Positions 1 to 12,280 of a stretch of DNA of 64,000 bases are shown here, piece after piece. Positions within the stretch are counted from its first letter, which is position 1, and every line of letters begins with the position of its first letter. The notes under the pieces were generated by a model. The model was not told the origin of the DNA. It searched no databases and saw nothing but the letters and a program-made list of their open reading frames with translations. This DNA is from Symbiodinium natans (Eukaryota > Sar > Dinophyceae > Suessiales > Symbiodiniaceae). The stretch spans positions 124,001 to 188,000 of the forward strand of contig CAJNDS010002139.1 in the NCBI GenBank assembly GCA_905221605.1, written 5' to 3'. Both the position numbers and the translations under genes were made by a program.

Positions 1-3000
1 GGTATTGAACAATGTTCATCACCGTGAGCCTGGGAGAGAAAGACCCAGGCCCGACTTTGTTTTTGCAGGATATGTAAAGGCATGTAAGGTATCTTTCGCT
101 GTAGGGTTTATAGGGATCATGAGTTCCGGGCATGGTATCAGGGGGAAGGGGCTGTGGATTTTGTAGGAGTGATGAAGCCTTCGGCAGCTAGTCGGGAGTC
201 TTTGCGGGTGGCTGCTTGCTTCGACATGCTTAGACTTAATCATTAGGCGTGTGCGCAGTATGCTCAGCATCCAGAGGAAACTGTGACTGCAGTGGTTGCG
301 CAAGTTCCATCACCGGCTAAGCACAAGCCTTGCAGCACTCTACACCTCAAATCACCTCAATGCCTGCCCAGCCGAAAACGGAGAGGCTTCTCGACCCTTA
401 CCCGGTGTCACCAAAAGACCTCGGAAGCTTGTGTTTGCGACACGTATTTTGTTGAAGGTATGTAGAAATTCTTCGTTGTTCGGCTACGGCTTACAGAGGC
501 TGTGATCTGAGGTCTCCGCAGGCAGAGTCGAACGTGTGTCACCTGCCCCACCAGTTCGGGTGCCAAACGGAGAGGGAGGAAGGGGGAAGTGCAGCACAAG
601 CGGGGAGTGTTGAGAGGAAGAGGAGGAGCAATCCTTCATCCTCACATGATCCTCTTCACGAAACCATTACGTTTGCAAAAATTGCCAATACCTTTGTGCA
701 TGTGCACAAAAACGGTCAATGCTCAGACAGAGAGCAATAAAGGCGAGTGCGCAGCTGGGAATGACGGTCCTTGCCTGCGTGATGAACTCCACAATGGCCA
801 GGCCTGTGGCAATTGCTTTTGGCTATGGTCAGGATCACTTGCAGATGTAGAAACCATTCTTCACACCTTACACGAAGTCGAGCTCAAGCCGCTCCAGCTC
901 CTGTTGCTGAGACCGCTGCCCACGAACTGTCGGTGGTTTGCTTTGCCTTCGGCGGCACACTGCTGAAGACAGGACATCGTGAAACTGGGGCAACTTCTAC
1001 TTGGATTCCACTTCACGCTGCCATCTTCTTGACTTCCTCTCGACGATGGGCCTATCGTGTTGTTCAGCCAGACGCAGTAGTGATCAAACTCCTGCAGGCC
1101 CGCGCACATCGGAGACGTGGCAGAGTACCATGTGCTTGGACATGCGGTCACATCAGATGCAGACAAACATCACTTGCAGCATTGCTGCTCCGCAAATGCC
1201 TACAGCACACTACAGTGGTGTGCCTCGAGATGTGTTGAGTTGTGCGCTTTCAATCTCACCGAGCCGCAGCTAGACAGGTACCGTAGTAGAGCCAACCGCC
1301 CGATCCAACCGACATACAGTCAGTTCTTCCTGCCTCGACGCATGCCCCAGTTTGCACGCAGTATTTCGTGCGAAGCCTTGGCAAAAAAAAGAGTTGCAGT
1401 CCAGGCTTCGGCCCAACAGGACAGCATGCTTGATTCACTATGGAAACATTAGAAGGACATTCCCTGCGGACGGACCACTCTCATTCTGATTCTGCAGGTG
1501 CCCCGAAAACTCCTCTAAGTTCTTGGTTCCTTAAGCGCCGCGCCCCTTCATCACCCATGTCGTCGTGCAAAGTCGATTGACATCGGGCGGGTCGATATCC
1601 TTGGAGGGACTGCTGGTGGGTCGTAGACGCCCTCAGTCCAAGTGGCTCTCAACCTCAAAAAGGCCGCCTTAGACTTCCTTGTGGCAGCTCGCAACAGTCT
1701 ACCCTCAACCCGACGCAGGAAAAGCCAGGGGACGGCGGCCGGGCTGTCAATGACCTTCATCAGCTCCTAGGGGGCCCAAGCTTCAGGGCTTCGGGCATCT
1801 TCCAGCAGCAACACAAACAAGCATCTTGCAGATTCCGCTTCAAAAAAAGCTCAAGTCATGTGTGTGTATATATATATAGAATTAGTGTAGCCCTTGTTCA
1901 TCTGGAGCTGTCTGGGTGCTTGAAGATTGGAACCTTCATCCCCATCAGAAACCCAGCACTGGTGAGACCGAGAGCCCAGAGAACGCCCAACAAAAGCAGC
2001 CATGGATCCCGCACTGACCCTAACTTCGCCCTAAGACAAAGAACATCAAAGAACCCAAAGCCCTGAGCTTTGAATTCAGTCCTCCACTGCTGAATTTCCC
2101 TGAGGTCGAGCGGGAACCTGCAAGGAGGGGAGGTCGAGGATTCAGCGGGCTGCTGTTGCCGCGACAAAGTAAGACCAGACACGTCCAGCCCACAGAAGCA
2201 TGACCCGAGGCCCCCAAACGCCTAAACGACCAGAGGTCCGCACCCTGGGCACCCAAAGCCCTCCAAAGGCGAAGCTCGCTAAAGCAGCATCCATAAAAAC
2301 AAGCGCCCGCTTGTTGACCCTCAGCCTTCCCGGGATCTCCCAGGGCCACGAAGGTGAAAAAGCCCAGGGACCTGGGGTTCACTAGTAGAGCTTTTGGAGG
2401 CGTACGTATAAGTGCTGGCTTGAGGGGGCTTATAATACTCCTTTCCCTGAACGCTGGAACCACCGTAGTGCTGCCACATGGTGCCACACTGTTTAGGGGA
2501 AAAGTTCCGAACCCCCGTCCCGGGGCCTTTGCCCGTAGAGTAAACGGAATGTTCGTGAAGGAAGCCTCTGCCAACATCGGCCCGAGGTGCAAAGGCACCA
2601 GCAGCTCAAATAGCAAGGCTGTGGTGGGCGCCACCTGAAGAGGGATAAACGGGGCGAAGAGCTGAGTTTTTCATGGCTTCCAACATCCTCAGCCAGATGG
2701 AACGTGTTCTGCTGAATGCATTTGGGAGGGACCATCCAGAGAACTGGTACTCTGATTGGGACTTGATAACTTCTTCATTGCGTGTTGCTGTTGGGGCTTC
2801 GCCTGAGGCAAAGCCCGGGCGGCCTTACCTCCCACACCCATGCCAGTCAAGCCCGCACTTTTGAGCCACTTCCTCCTCTCGTGAGATCTATGGCAGCTGC
2901 AGCCAGGGTGCAAGCTCCTTAGGTAATAAAGGTCCTAGAAAAAGGCTTCCACCCTCAGCTCCCCAAGCTCCCAATGCCCCGTCCAGAAATGCCTCGTAGC

Positions 3001-5270
3001 CGACGACCCGGATGTCCATGATGTACTGGAACACCGCCAAAGAAACACAAACCTGCCCCAGGCCGGCTCACATGCTTCCACAAGCTGACCCCGCTGTAAT
3101 AATGGACAGACCAGCATGCTTTACGCAATGGTGCTTGTACTCTCGGAATGAAGTTTGCAAGTTTAACGAAGTTTAAGCATCAGTAAAGAAGGGATCCTGC
3201 ACGTCTTCCATGTTTATCAATCTCGTGCTAAGCCTTGCGGCAGCTAGCTTCCTGTTTCTCAATATATTCGATGCGTGCGTTTCGTTTGTAACCAACAGGC
3301 TTGCACATGTCCTTTGTCGGCGGGGCATTTGACAAAGGGCCCGAGTCAAGACAGCACCAGATGAAGCACGGAGGGATGGCCAGCCAGAAGACCGGAAAGA
3401 TCTTGTGCGCGGCCTTGTCCTGCAAGGGTTGAACTCCTATCCCGGCCTGGGGCAACCCACGCTTTCCGGGACTGCAGACTGGAATCTGGAATGAAAGACA
3501 CGAACCACAGCTCTACGATATTAAGCAAAAAATGGAGGAGTCATCTCATTCTACCACCAAAGCCAAAACCCAACACAAGATGATCCCACGCTGCGGCGCT
3601 CCTGCATCAGGCTTTTGAAGAAGCTGCCTTTGCCTTTGCCACTGCTTTCGGCCTGGCATCGCTTGGGGTCAGCGGAAGATGGCAAGCTTTGACAGCTTTT
3701 CCGGACATGAATTGCCTGTGCACGTCGAACCCAAAAGGTTCTTCGGGCGATCTTTGGGGTTCGCACAACGACGAGAGCGGACAACGGGATTCGTTTTGGC
3801 CATGTCGAAGCTTCCGGCCTTTGTGATACCTCCCGACTATGTTTGAAGACCTGCTAAAGAAGTTGACATGTTACACCACAAAGATAGACATCGTTTTGGC
3901 TTAAAACCATAGCTCCAGGTTTGTGTCAAAACAGCCAGAAATCATCCCATCTCAAGGCGCATATCAAACTCGCTAGGGTTTCGCCTGGTTCGAACATCAA
4001 GACACGGTCCAGATGAACGCATTTTCTGCTTCGAAAAGAAACGTGGACTCCCAAACGACATGTCTCCAAACTAGACATGCAGAAGGAGAGTCTACTACGA
4101 CTACGACGGCGGGGGGGTGGTCATAGAATGCATGCAAAAGGGGGGGTGGTGGGGGGGCGGTGGATGGGACTATTTGGTTGTGCAGTACTACTGCCACCGC
4201 CACTGTTGCTGCTGCTAGTACTGCCAAGACGCCTGTACCTCTCTTCGTCTGGAAGGGCAAACCCCCAGCTACTGCGTCCACGATTACTACCACGTGCGAA
4301 GCACCATCTGCCAGACAGTCCTCATGCCAGCATTACATACAGGGCATGTCTCTGCCGCCGGTGCATGCAGGTGATGTGCCATAGTACGCCGCACTGCAAG
4401 AAAGCTAGGACTCTTTCATGTCTTGTTCAGCCACTTCAGCCTGTGTCGAAAGTCCTGCGTTCATGGCTCTGCAAGAGTCCGCAGCACGCTTTGCATGCAG
4501 GAGTCTGCAAGAGTCGAATCTAGGCTCTCCCGAGGTGGAGTCGTGACACATGCCCGAGGCTCATGCTTCTTCCCACCTAGTGAGTACTGGCGCTTTCCAT
4601 CTGAATCTGGTGCCTGTGAGGGCTTCCCTGATCTTGGTTTTTCGATTTATCGGGTTTGGGGGAGTTGGTCTGCGTTGTACTCACAGTGGGCTGTACAAAC
4701 GCGAACTTGCAACCCGTGCACACCTTCACAATACGTGTCGGTTGGAGCATGGTCGCCAACCGGCATGTCTCCAAAAGGGGGTTCACCCCTGATATGTACA
4801 AAGCAAACTCCGGAGGCCAGGAAGCCTCCTAGGGTGCAGTGACATTCAGCTTGTTAAGCTCGGCCAAGCACCTGCATTTTCTGTCTTGTGCTGAGGTGCA
4901 AGAACCTAGCTTGTGCTCGGGAAAAGTTAGTTCCGACATGTATCGAAACCGAGGCCATCAATCAGGTGTCGTAGCTGAGGCGGCCACTACATCGGCCCCT
5001 ACAACTTGATTTCGCAAGCCAACAAACATGTGCTAGCTTGAAGGACAGCAGATCAGATCAGCAGATTGCAGTTGCTCGCATGTCATGCATGGTATAGGCA
5101 ATCTCGATGCTTCCTCAGGCACTCGGCCGAGAGCCCTGGCCGCAGCTTTTCGCCAGGGCCTTCGGTGTCGCCTGGAGAGAGGCTCTGGGCGGCAGAGATC
5201 CTTGGCATTCAAGAAGAATGCTGGGAAGAACGCGCATGAGAATCGCAAAAAAGCACTAGCATTGATGCTT
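1..5270. other. Long stretch without a supported gene
   Basis: This is mixed-composition, moderately GC-rich sequence. Open frames on both strands overlap freely, and none shows a domain I recognise. The longest, about 204 codons on the minus strand at 2020-2634, is matched by other open frames over the same bases, as expected for GC-rich DNA poor in stop codons. A short stretch near 980-1110 (plus strand) reads IPLHAAIF...VVIKLLQAR, which faintly resembles one ankyrin repeat. A G-rich patch lies at about 4108-4165. I see no tRNA, rRNA or clear promoter. It is most likely intergenic or intronic dinoflagellate DNA. Confidence 0.5.
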
Positions 5271-5274
5271 ACAA

Positions 5275-5475
5275 ATGACCGCCGCCACCACCACCAGCAT
5301 CAGCATCACCAACGCCATCACCGTCGTCATCATCATCATCATCATCATCATCACGATCATATTCACGGGCATCGCGACCACCATCATCATCCTCATGAAC
5401 ATCCGAAACAACATCATTTTGCTGTCATCATCGTCGCCATCGTCGTCATCCTCCTGTCATCATCAGCAGCAAAAC
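5275..5475. repeat. CAT/CAC/CGT trinucleotide-rich tract
   Basis: An imperfect trinucleotide repeat is built from CAT, CAC, CGT and CAG triplets, with a purer CAT run at about 5326-5352. One frame reads as a histidine-rich stretch and another as isoleucine/threonine-rich, so the apparent open frames here follow from the repeat and are not evidence of a gene. Confidence 0.8.
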
Positions 5476-8400
5476 AACAGTGGCCAACAACAACAATAAC
5501 ACCAGCAATAGCACAACTGGTGAACAAGAACAGGCAAGGCGTCGTGAGGATACGAAGCCAGTGCAAAGAGTACCCTCAACGACTCAACCCCAAGCCCCAG
5601 GGCAGTGTACGTGCAAGCTGCGTTCCGAAAAACATAATGAAGATGCCGTACCTGCAGCTGTCGCAGAAGCTGTTGCTGCAGGGGTTCACTCCATCCTTCT
5701 CTATCGAATAACCCTCCTACAGACACAGCGCTCTGTCTCTTGGTCCGTTCTCTGCGTAGCTTTCTGTCGACCCACTGATGCACAGGCCCAAGGCCTATCG
5801 AGGAACGAGCTGCCTATCGATCTTCATGAACTTCCATCTCTCATCATCTCTATCTCTGTGTAGAAAGGCTCAAACCACTTCGCAGGAGAGTTGCACCAGG
5901 ACCAGCCCATGTAGAACTTTCCTGCAAGGTCCGACCTGCATGTAGCGGACTAAGCAGGCAGGTTGGCCAAAACACGAAACATTTCCACCATTTAAAGTAC
6001 AGTGCTGCCTCTATTGTTCTCAACTGTTTTGAGATATTACTGTAGTTTCTGCTATTTGCCAGCACCATCGGTTGACAACGTTGGCGGCCAGGCCTTCTTC
6101 ACTTTGCAGTAGTGAAACGCCACGATTGGGAAAATCTTGGCTGACGGCACTCGCTTGCTGGCTGTTTCCTATAGTAGGCCCTGCGCTGACATCAAGACCC
6201 ACTGGCATCACTCGGTACGCAATAGAGACATGCGCCCTCCAATGAAAACGCCAAGCAAACAACAATACGTCAACATATTTGCTTTCCTCCCATCTCAGAT
6301 TCAGAAAGTGGATGGTTCTCCTACTTGTCACTGCAAGCTTCAAGCTGAGAAGAATCTTGGCAAGCCACGATGTTGTTGCAGACGCCTTGGACATTAGGCA
6401 TCGGAGACATTTGAGGACAGAACGCCATCCGAACACTGATCTCGTTGTAGCATAGTCAAAGCTCACCAAAAAAAGACAGCCACAAAGGGCAAAGTGCCTG
6501 CAGCATTGGGCTGGCTCACACGCGTGAAATTAGTGACGCGCAGAGGCATCCAAGTACTGTACCATACTGTACTTTAAAAAGCCGATGGGGAACAAAGATG
6601 CACCGACTAATTCCGCAGCAAACCTCCAGGCACCAACCCATCCCCCAGTGACCCCCATACCCCCTCACTCAATCACTTTCAGCCACAGGGCAAAACATGG
6701 CAGACACCAGCGCGCTCATGGCCACCTGGGATTCCGATTCAGAACTTGGCATCTCCCGTGAAAGAGTGGACTTGCAAGTGCCGGGAAGAATGAACAAGAC
6801 GCCTGTGGAGTATGTGGGAGCCTCTTGGGCTCTGGAAATCTGCTTCTCACCGAGGCTGTTTCCTCTGGGCACTCCAGCACTCGAGCCATACAGAACTTCC
6901 TCGTGCCCAAGGCGTTTCAGGGATTCCCACTCTTCGCGCCGGAGGGCGAAGGACTCGATGCCAGTGGCCACGACGAATCTCAAGACCACGACACCGATCC
7001 GCATGACCTGCGGAAGACGACTGTGCAAAGTTCATAAGGGTCTTGAGTTGAGGCTTCAACCCCAAAAAACCTACGAGTAGAAACCCTGAAGCTTGAAACT
7101 GTCGCCCACCACCCAGTAGTTAGTTCCTGATTTCCGAAATTCCAAAGTCTCAAACCCCACACCCAAACCCTTCAGCTCGATCCCAAATATGAAACAACCA
7201 ACCAAGACTCGAAATCCCGGTGTCCAGAAGCATTCCTCCGGCCTTCTTGGCCCAACGCGGGCCGCGACGGAAGACGCCTCTCAAAGGGTCTCTGGTTGGG
7301 ATGCTCAGTGCGGCCTAGAAGGGCCCTGGTATTCGAGAGGCCTCAAACTTCACAAAGCAGCAAAAACCTGAATTGCCCCAATCTCCAAAGGCCCCAAAGT
7401 GGTGGCCTGGGAAGGAAGCCTCCACTGCGAGCCTCGGGACGTCGGATTAGTGGCCGAAGGTTGAAGATGTTTGAAGTCTTTGGGAAGGCGTAGCTTCGGG
7501 TCTGTACGATGCTGGGCCAGAAGGCTTCGGATTTCCGTGGGGTGCTCGCCTAGAGCGGGTTTTCAGCAGCCTCCTGAAGCCCCGAGTTCTAGCCCAAGAG
7601 CCGCAACTCCCACAAGGGAAAGAATCTTGAGCAGCCGGCACTGTACAGGGAATCCAAATGGCTTCCGTCATCAGGAGGTTGACGGTCCTGGGTTCGGATT
7701 GCACACCATCAGTCAGTGCTTGATGCGCTTCTCATGGACGCTCCCAGGGACCCCCCGGCGAGCCGGCAAGAGTTTAGCGTTTCATGACGCCGTTTCGAAG
7801 CTTCGCGCACTTTGCTTCGTGCACTTTGCAGTTTGTCAGGTCGCGACACCCTTGTTGTGCCAACGTTCAGAGAATGTGTGCGGTGGTGGCTGTCTGGACT
7901 GGGCGAGCATGTCAACTGGAGGCAGCTATGACTCTCCGTCCCTGGAGGCTGATTGAAAGACTCTGGAAGACGAAGAGCATTAAGTTAAGTTGGCATGAAG
8001 TCACTAAGAAGAGTGGCTTCCCGAAACGTTCACAAGGGCATCTCAAACTGCGCGCCGGGGCTCACAATCAAGTCCAAACCCGCGCCGGCCACCTTGGTCG
8101 AATGATCCGATAGTGAAGCTCTAAAAGTCTAAGCGCTGGGTTCAGGGGTTGGTGCTTTGGGGAGCGGGGTGAGGTTCTCAACGACTCAGACGCGCGGCCT
8201 CTATAAGTCCACGCCCTGCTACAATAATCTTTCCAACCCTGATAGTAAGAGTCAAAACCTGCTTAGACCGCCTTCCGAACTTGGTTAGACATGTTCGTCA
8301 CTGTTGGTCATCAAAACCTGAATCCCATATTGATTCCTTTTTGAGGACAGGGCCGTCAAACTCCCAAGCTCCCAGGGCCGGTCAAGCGCCCACCAGCCAC

Positions 8401-10036
8401 GCGGCCGGTCCTAGCGCTTGAGAGGTTCTTTTGGGCTCTTGGCCCGTGGGGTGTTCAGATTAGGGATTCGCGCCGTTTAGGGTACCTTGAGGCTTTCGGA
8501 GTTTTCGGCTCAAGGCTTTCTGCAGGTAGGATTCCTCGCGCATGCCGTCAACCAGGTTTTCCGGGACCTGGGCATCAAAAGGATGTTCCACCAAAAGCAG
8601 ACTAGTAATTCAGGGAGTCCTCTTTGCTCGACTCTGGCTTGCTACTTGGCATGGCAGTCCTGTGGGCATCGGTGACATCGGATGGTGTGTATGCTGGGAT
8701 GCACAGGTAAGAGCTTCAAAGCTGGGCCATGTGCACAACGACATGCCCATCGAAACCAGAGTGACCCATTCTGATCTCTTTATATCCTCAGGTCGATGAA
8801 ACCCTCAATCCCACTCATGCATCTCACACTTCGGACAGGTCTGATGGCCCTGCCCGGCACGATCGCTGAGGTCCTGGCATCATTGCCGAAGCCAGCGTAG
8901 CCTGTCGTCTCTGCAAGAGCATCTGGCAGAACTCGTCTTTGGTGCCACTATTCTACATTTGGGCTGTGGGTCTTTGCATCATTCCTCTCTGAGCGCTGCG
9001 TTCGGTTCACACGGAAGTGCAAACAATAGGCTGGTCTGAAGCCATGTGCTGCCACGCAACCCAAGATCATGATGGGCAGGAACATTGCCAACGCCTGAAT
9101 TATATGTGAGCTGACAGCGGGTCGGTCATAGAAATCATGAAGCTGCACCGCTGCACTTGCCGGAAAGCTCTGCAAACTGCGGCATCGTCTTCCACCCGGA
9201 ACATCCCGTCACAACACCCAACACTCCGCTATCTTCCCAGAAAGGGACACTTTCTGCCTACTACCATACTGATGCAATCAGCTTCCCTCTGAAAATGCTG
9301 GTAGCAAGAGCTGGCTGCTGCCCAGGAACAAGGAAGTACGCCTTGGCCGCATTCCAAAGCGACAGGTAACAGGGCAGATGGTGAACAAATCAACTTGCTT
9401 CGCTTCGATCCCCACCCTCGAAGCAGCCCTGGCCCTCTGACAATTTGGCAGCATAAATGGCTCGGGTCCGGAAACCGGAGACGGGTCCGCTCTGGACCCG
9501 GAGCTTGGGGACTAGAGAGGGCCAGCGCTGTTGGGTTCGGATATCGGGAGCACGAGTTCAAGTCTGCAGAGAGCCAGGGCAAAAGAGCTTTGAGGGGCCA
9601 GCAAGAGCTCGGATCCGGAGAGGAGCTGGAAAAGTCAGGTTCAGGTGCGGCGCAGGCCAATCTATGGGGAACAGCTGCAAGGGCCTTGTAACATTGTAAG
9701 AAACACGACAAACAACAGAAACAACCGCTCACTAAACTTTAGCAGCATACAACAGTGTATCCGAGGCACGAAGATGGCTGCGGGAGCCGTCCTCGGACAA
9801 AGTCGAGGTCCGGGCTCGAGGCTGGGGTTGATACGGGTTACCTAAGCCCACGACTTACTGCAACTGTTTTGGGAATTTGAGCGTTCGGTTCAGGGTGCCT
9901 GGTACGAAGCTTGGCGATGAAACAGGAAACGGCCAACACACATCCAAGCTGAGTTATGCTAGAGCCAACATTGTCCCTCAACCTGGCCGTTGTCTTGATG
10001 AAGAGCCGCATGGGCAAACCCCACTTTGTAGGGACT
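5476..10036. other. Stretch without a supported gene
   Basis: Mixed-composition DNA without recognisable domains, RNA genes or mobile-element ends. At 6697 an ATG in a favourable context (AAAACATGG) opens a 127-codon plus-strand frame. An overlapping frame at about 6825-7037 gives an acidic, plausible-looking peptide. Neither matches a family I know, and no intron structure can be argued, so no gene is called. Words such as GCTTCG and CTTCGA recur through the region. Confidence 0.45.
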
Positions 10037-10038
10037 TT

Positions 10039-10261
10039 GGGGGGGGGGGGGGGGGAGAGCCAGAGGGGAGGGGAGGGGGGGGAGGGGGGGGGAGGGGGCG
10101 GGAGGGGGGAGGGGGGGGGGGAGGGGGGGGAGGCGGGGGGAGGGGGGGGGGGGGGAGGGGGGGGGGGTGGGGGGGAGGGAGGGGGAGGGGGGGAGGGAGG
10201 GGGAAGGGGGGGGAGGGGGGGGAGGGGGGGGGAGGGGGGGAGGGGGGGGAGGGGGGGGAGG
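10039..10261 (+). repeat. G-rich polypurine tract
   Basis: About 220 bases are almost entirely G and A on the plus strand, as runs of 4-18 G separated by single A or AG. Interruptions by C or T are very few. G runs this dense are capable of forming G-quadruplexes, and the polypurine/polypyrimidine asymmetry permits triplex structures. Both strands give long glycine-, arginine- or proline-rich open frames as a by-product. Confidence 0.9.
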
Positions 10262-11275
10262 GCGTAGGACGACCAAACACGCGCTGCTCTTGAGCTCAAG
10301 CCCAGCGACTTCTTGGGGTCTTTCATCTGATGCCGCAGGGTCGGCACCGTGACTATCACCGCAAAGTTGTAGAAGCCTCTGCCGAAACGGGGCAAGGGTT
10401 CCTACGGCGGGCATGTCATTGCCGTATGTTTTCAACTAAACAGGAATACCTATAACCCTCCTGCACCGCACCGCAACCTTTCGTGTTCTTCTTATGTAGT
10501 TTCCTTCTTCCTTGCCTCATTGCTCCAATGATTCATGGAAAGTTGCGCAGGTTGTGTAGGATTTGGCCAGGCAGAGAATTCACAAACAGGCGAATTAGAA
10601 TGTCGGACGTCTCGCTCGGGACCGGTTCCTCTCGGACCAACCTTGCGGATTCACCGGGACCTTTGGGAGCCCCTACAGACCCCTTTACGGCATGCCTTAC
10701 CCGAGCAAAGCGTTCTTGAAGGGCTCTCGCCCTCCCTCCATCCGAAGACATCCGAACACATGTGTAAATCACAGTTCTTGTGCATTCCACTGATTCTCAT
10801 AATGTGCCCTTTCTAATTGGTTCAACAGTCCTCCCCCCTCTCCCCAAATACATGATATGTCGTCCTTCCCACAGAAAACAATACGATGATTCCGGCAGGG
10901 ACTCGCTCCAAGACCTCCACCGGAGGCGCCCAAAAAAGGCGCCAGAAGCCGAAGGCTTGAGAATGGCATTATAAGAGTGCTGTAACAATGAAGCCTTCCG
11001 GAGGGTTCTGACTGGAAGTTTGCGTTCACCGTCACCCCTCCAAGGGGGCTGTCGCCCGCAACCCCTCTTCCAAGAAAACACCATGGAACCTCGCACCCTG
11101 CACCCACCTAAGTCCTTGCTGCGGGCGACAGGCCCGTCAGATTTCGTTCGGAAAAATGCCCGCAAGTGCCCACGAACTGCATCCCGGCAGGCGACCCATT
11201 TTGCAGCTGCGTCCATTTGCCTCTTTGTCAAACCTCTAGCTTGAGCTGTACTGTACAGGGCCTCTTATGGTCCTT
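10262..11275. other. Gene-free stretch downstream of the ankyrin gene
   Basis: No supported gene. A minus-strand open frame of 144 codons (11231-10797) starts 45 bases beyond the stop of the ankyrin gene, but its translation shows no repeat or domain. It could be 3' flanking sequence of that gene. No polyadenylation signal is clear; dinoflagellates usually lack AATAAA. Confidence 0.4.
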
Positions 11276-11734
11276 TCAGTCCTGGCAGTGCTTCACATGA
11301 GCAGTGCTTGAGCACTCATTATCGGCAGCTTGCTGCAGCAAGCGTGCGAGCTCTTCGTAGCGTTTATCCACCGCCTTCATCAGCGGTGTGTCGCCGAGCA
11401 CAGTATCTGCCACGTTCGCGTCGGCTCGCGCTTCCAAAAGCAAGCGCACCACCTCCACATGACCTTTGCTGGCAGCCACCCATATGGGTGACTGCCCGAA
11501 AGTATTTCTGCAGTCCTTGTCAGCACCCTCCTCCAGAAGTAAGCGCACGACGTCCGCATGGCCACCCTCAGAAGCCACCCAGACAGACGATTTGCCACGA
11601 GCGAAATCAGAGAAGCCCTCCAGCATTTTGCTCGCAAGCCTTTTGTTGTGAATCTGAGCTATCCTGAGCTGTTCAGTCCGTATGCAAACGCAGGCTGCTG
11701 AAAGAGCATGTGCACCTACAACCGTGACCACCAA
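11276..11734 (-). CDS. Ankyrin-repeat protein, C-terminal block
   Basis: This 152-codon block carries about three ankyrin repeats. The first two are near-canonical: SVWVASEGGHADVVRLLLEE then SPIWVAASKGHVEVVRLLLE, joined by GADKDCRNTFGQ. A third, weaker one reads TPLMKAVDKRYEELARLLQQ. Ankyrin repeats are helix-turn-helix units that bind partner proteins; the partner is unknown. The block lies in the same frame as the ubiquitin-like/ankyrin block at 12280-11756, with the stop TGA of that block and seven codons between them. The first 30-40 residues (from MVVTVVG) do not look like ankyrin and may be intron. The real acceptor is probably one of the AG|G sites at about 11710-11610 (minus strand). 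Reading both blocks as one gene is an inference. A premature stop in a decaying gene is the alternative. Confidence 0.7.
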   Translation of the reverse strand: MVVTVVGAHALSAACVCIRTEQLRIAQIHNKRLASKMLEGFSDFARGKSSVWVASEGGHADVVRLLLEEGADKDCRNTFGQSPIWVAASKGHVEVVRLLLEARADANVADTVLGDTPLMKAVDKRYEELARLLQQAADNECSSTAHVKHCQD

Positions 11735-11755
11735 AGCCGCAACCGAAACCGAAAG

Positions 11756-12280
11756 TCACCACTGAAGTACCCAACTGTAACTACTGCCAAGTATCTGAGA
11801 TGCCATCGAGGCAGCCTCTTCGCGACGGTTGGAGGTAGGATCGCACCAGTTCTTGTCAGCACCGGCCTCCAGCAACAACCGCACAACTTCTACATGACCT
11901 TTGTGAGAGGCCACAATGATAGGTGTGACGAAGAGGCCGTCGTCGTTGAAACCCCTGCAGTTTGGGTCGATGGGGAACTGCAACAACTCCTGCACTTTCG
12001 AGACGAGTCCTTTTGCACAAGCCTCGGTGAGCGCCCTCGCTCCCTCTCCAGAAACAGCAAAAGGAAGCAGAAGCAAGTGCACAGCTCTGGCCGTATCCAG
12101 TATGACATGATCCTCCAAGCAAGTGCCATCTTGCTCAATCAGCCTCTGCCTAAAGCGCGGGACCCCACAGAGCTTTTGCAAGTCCTTTTTCAGCATCTCT
12201 ACATTGGTCAACTGCTCAACGGGAATGGCGGCCAGCTCTTTCCCGGATGCCATCAGCACGCTGAGCATGTCTGCTTGCAT
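11756..12280 (-). CDS. Ubiquitin-like plus ankyrin protein, N-terminal block
   Basis: The 174-codon block opens with MQADMLSVLMASGKELAAIP; the second methionine (12268) is the more typical start. Residues about 5-80 look like a ubiquitin-like fold: a first strand, then VEMLKKDLQKLCGVPRFRQRL, an EQDGTCLEDHVIL turn and a final VHLLLLPF strand. Ankyrin repeats follow, the clearest being TPIIVASHKGHVEVVRLLLEAGADKNWCD. This ubiquitin-like/ankyrin layout is common in Symbiodiniaceae gene models (known family context). The frame then runs into TSNRREEAAS... and stops at 11756, just where the next repeat should begin. I therefore infer an intron here, leading into the block at 11734-11276. A GT sits at NW|GTGCGA, but no donor/acceptor pair restores a perfect 33-residue repeat, so an interrupted gene cannot be excluded. 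Confidence 0.75.
   Translation of the reverse strand: MQADMLSVLMASGKELAAIPVEQLTNVEMLKKDLQKLCGVPRFRQRLIEQDGTCLEDHVILDTARAVHLLLLPFAVSGEGARALTEACAKGLVSKVQELLQFPIDPNCRGFNDDGLFVTPIIVASHKGHVEVVRLLLEAGADKNWCDPTSNRREEAASMASQILGSSYSWVLQW

Noticed and set aside
2020-2634. 204-codon minus-strand frame with no match
   Set aside because: Overlapping open frames on the other strand, no motif, and composition typical of stop-poor GC-rich DNA.
5085-5711. 208-codon frame with a His-rich segment
   Set aside because: The His tract is a CAT/CAC repeat, and the flanks have equally open competing frames.
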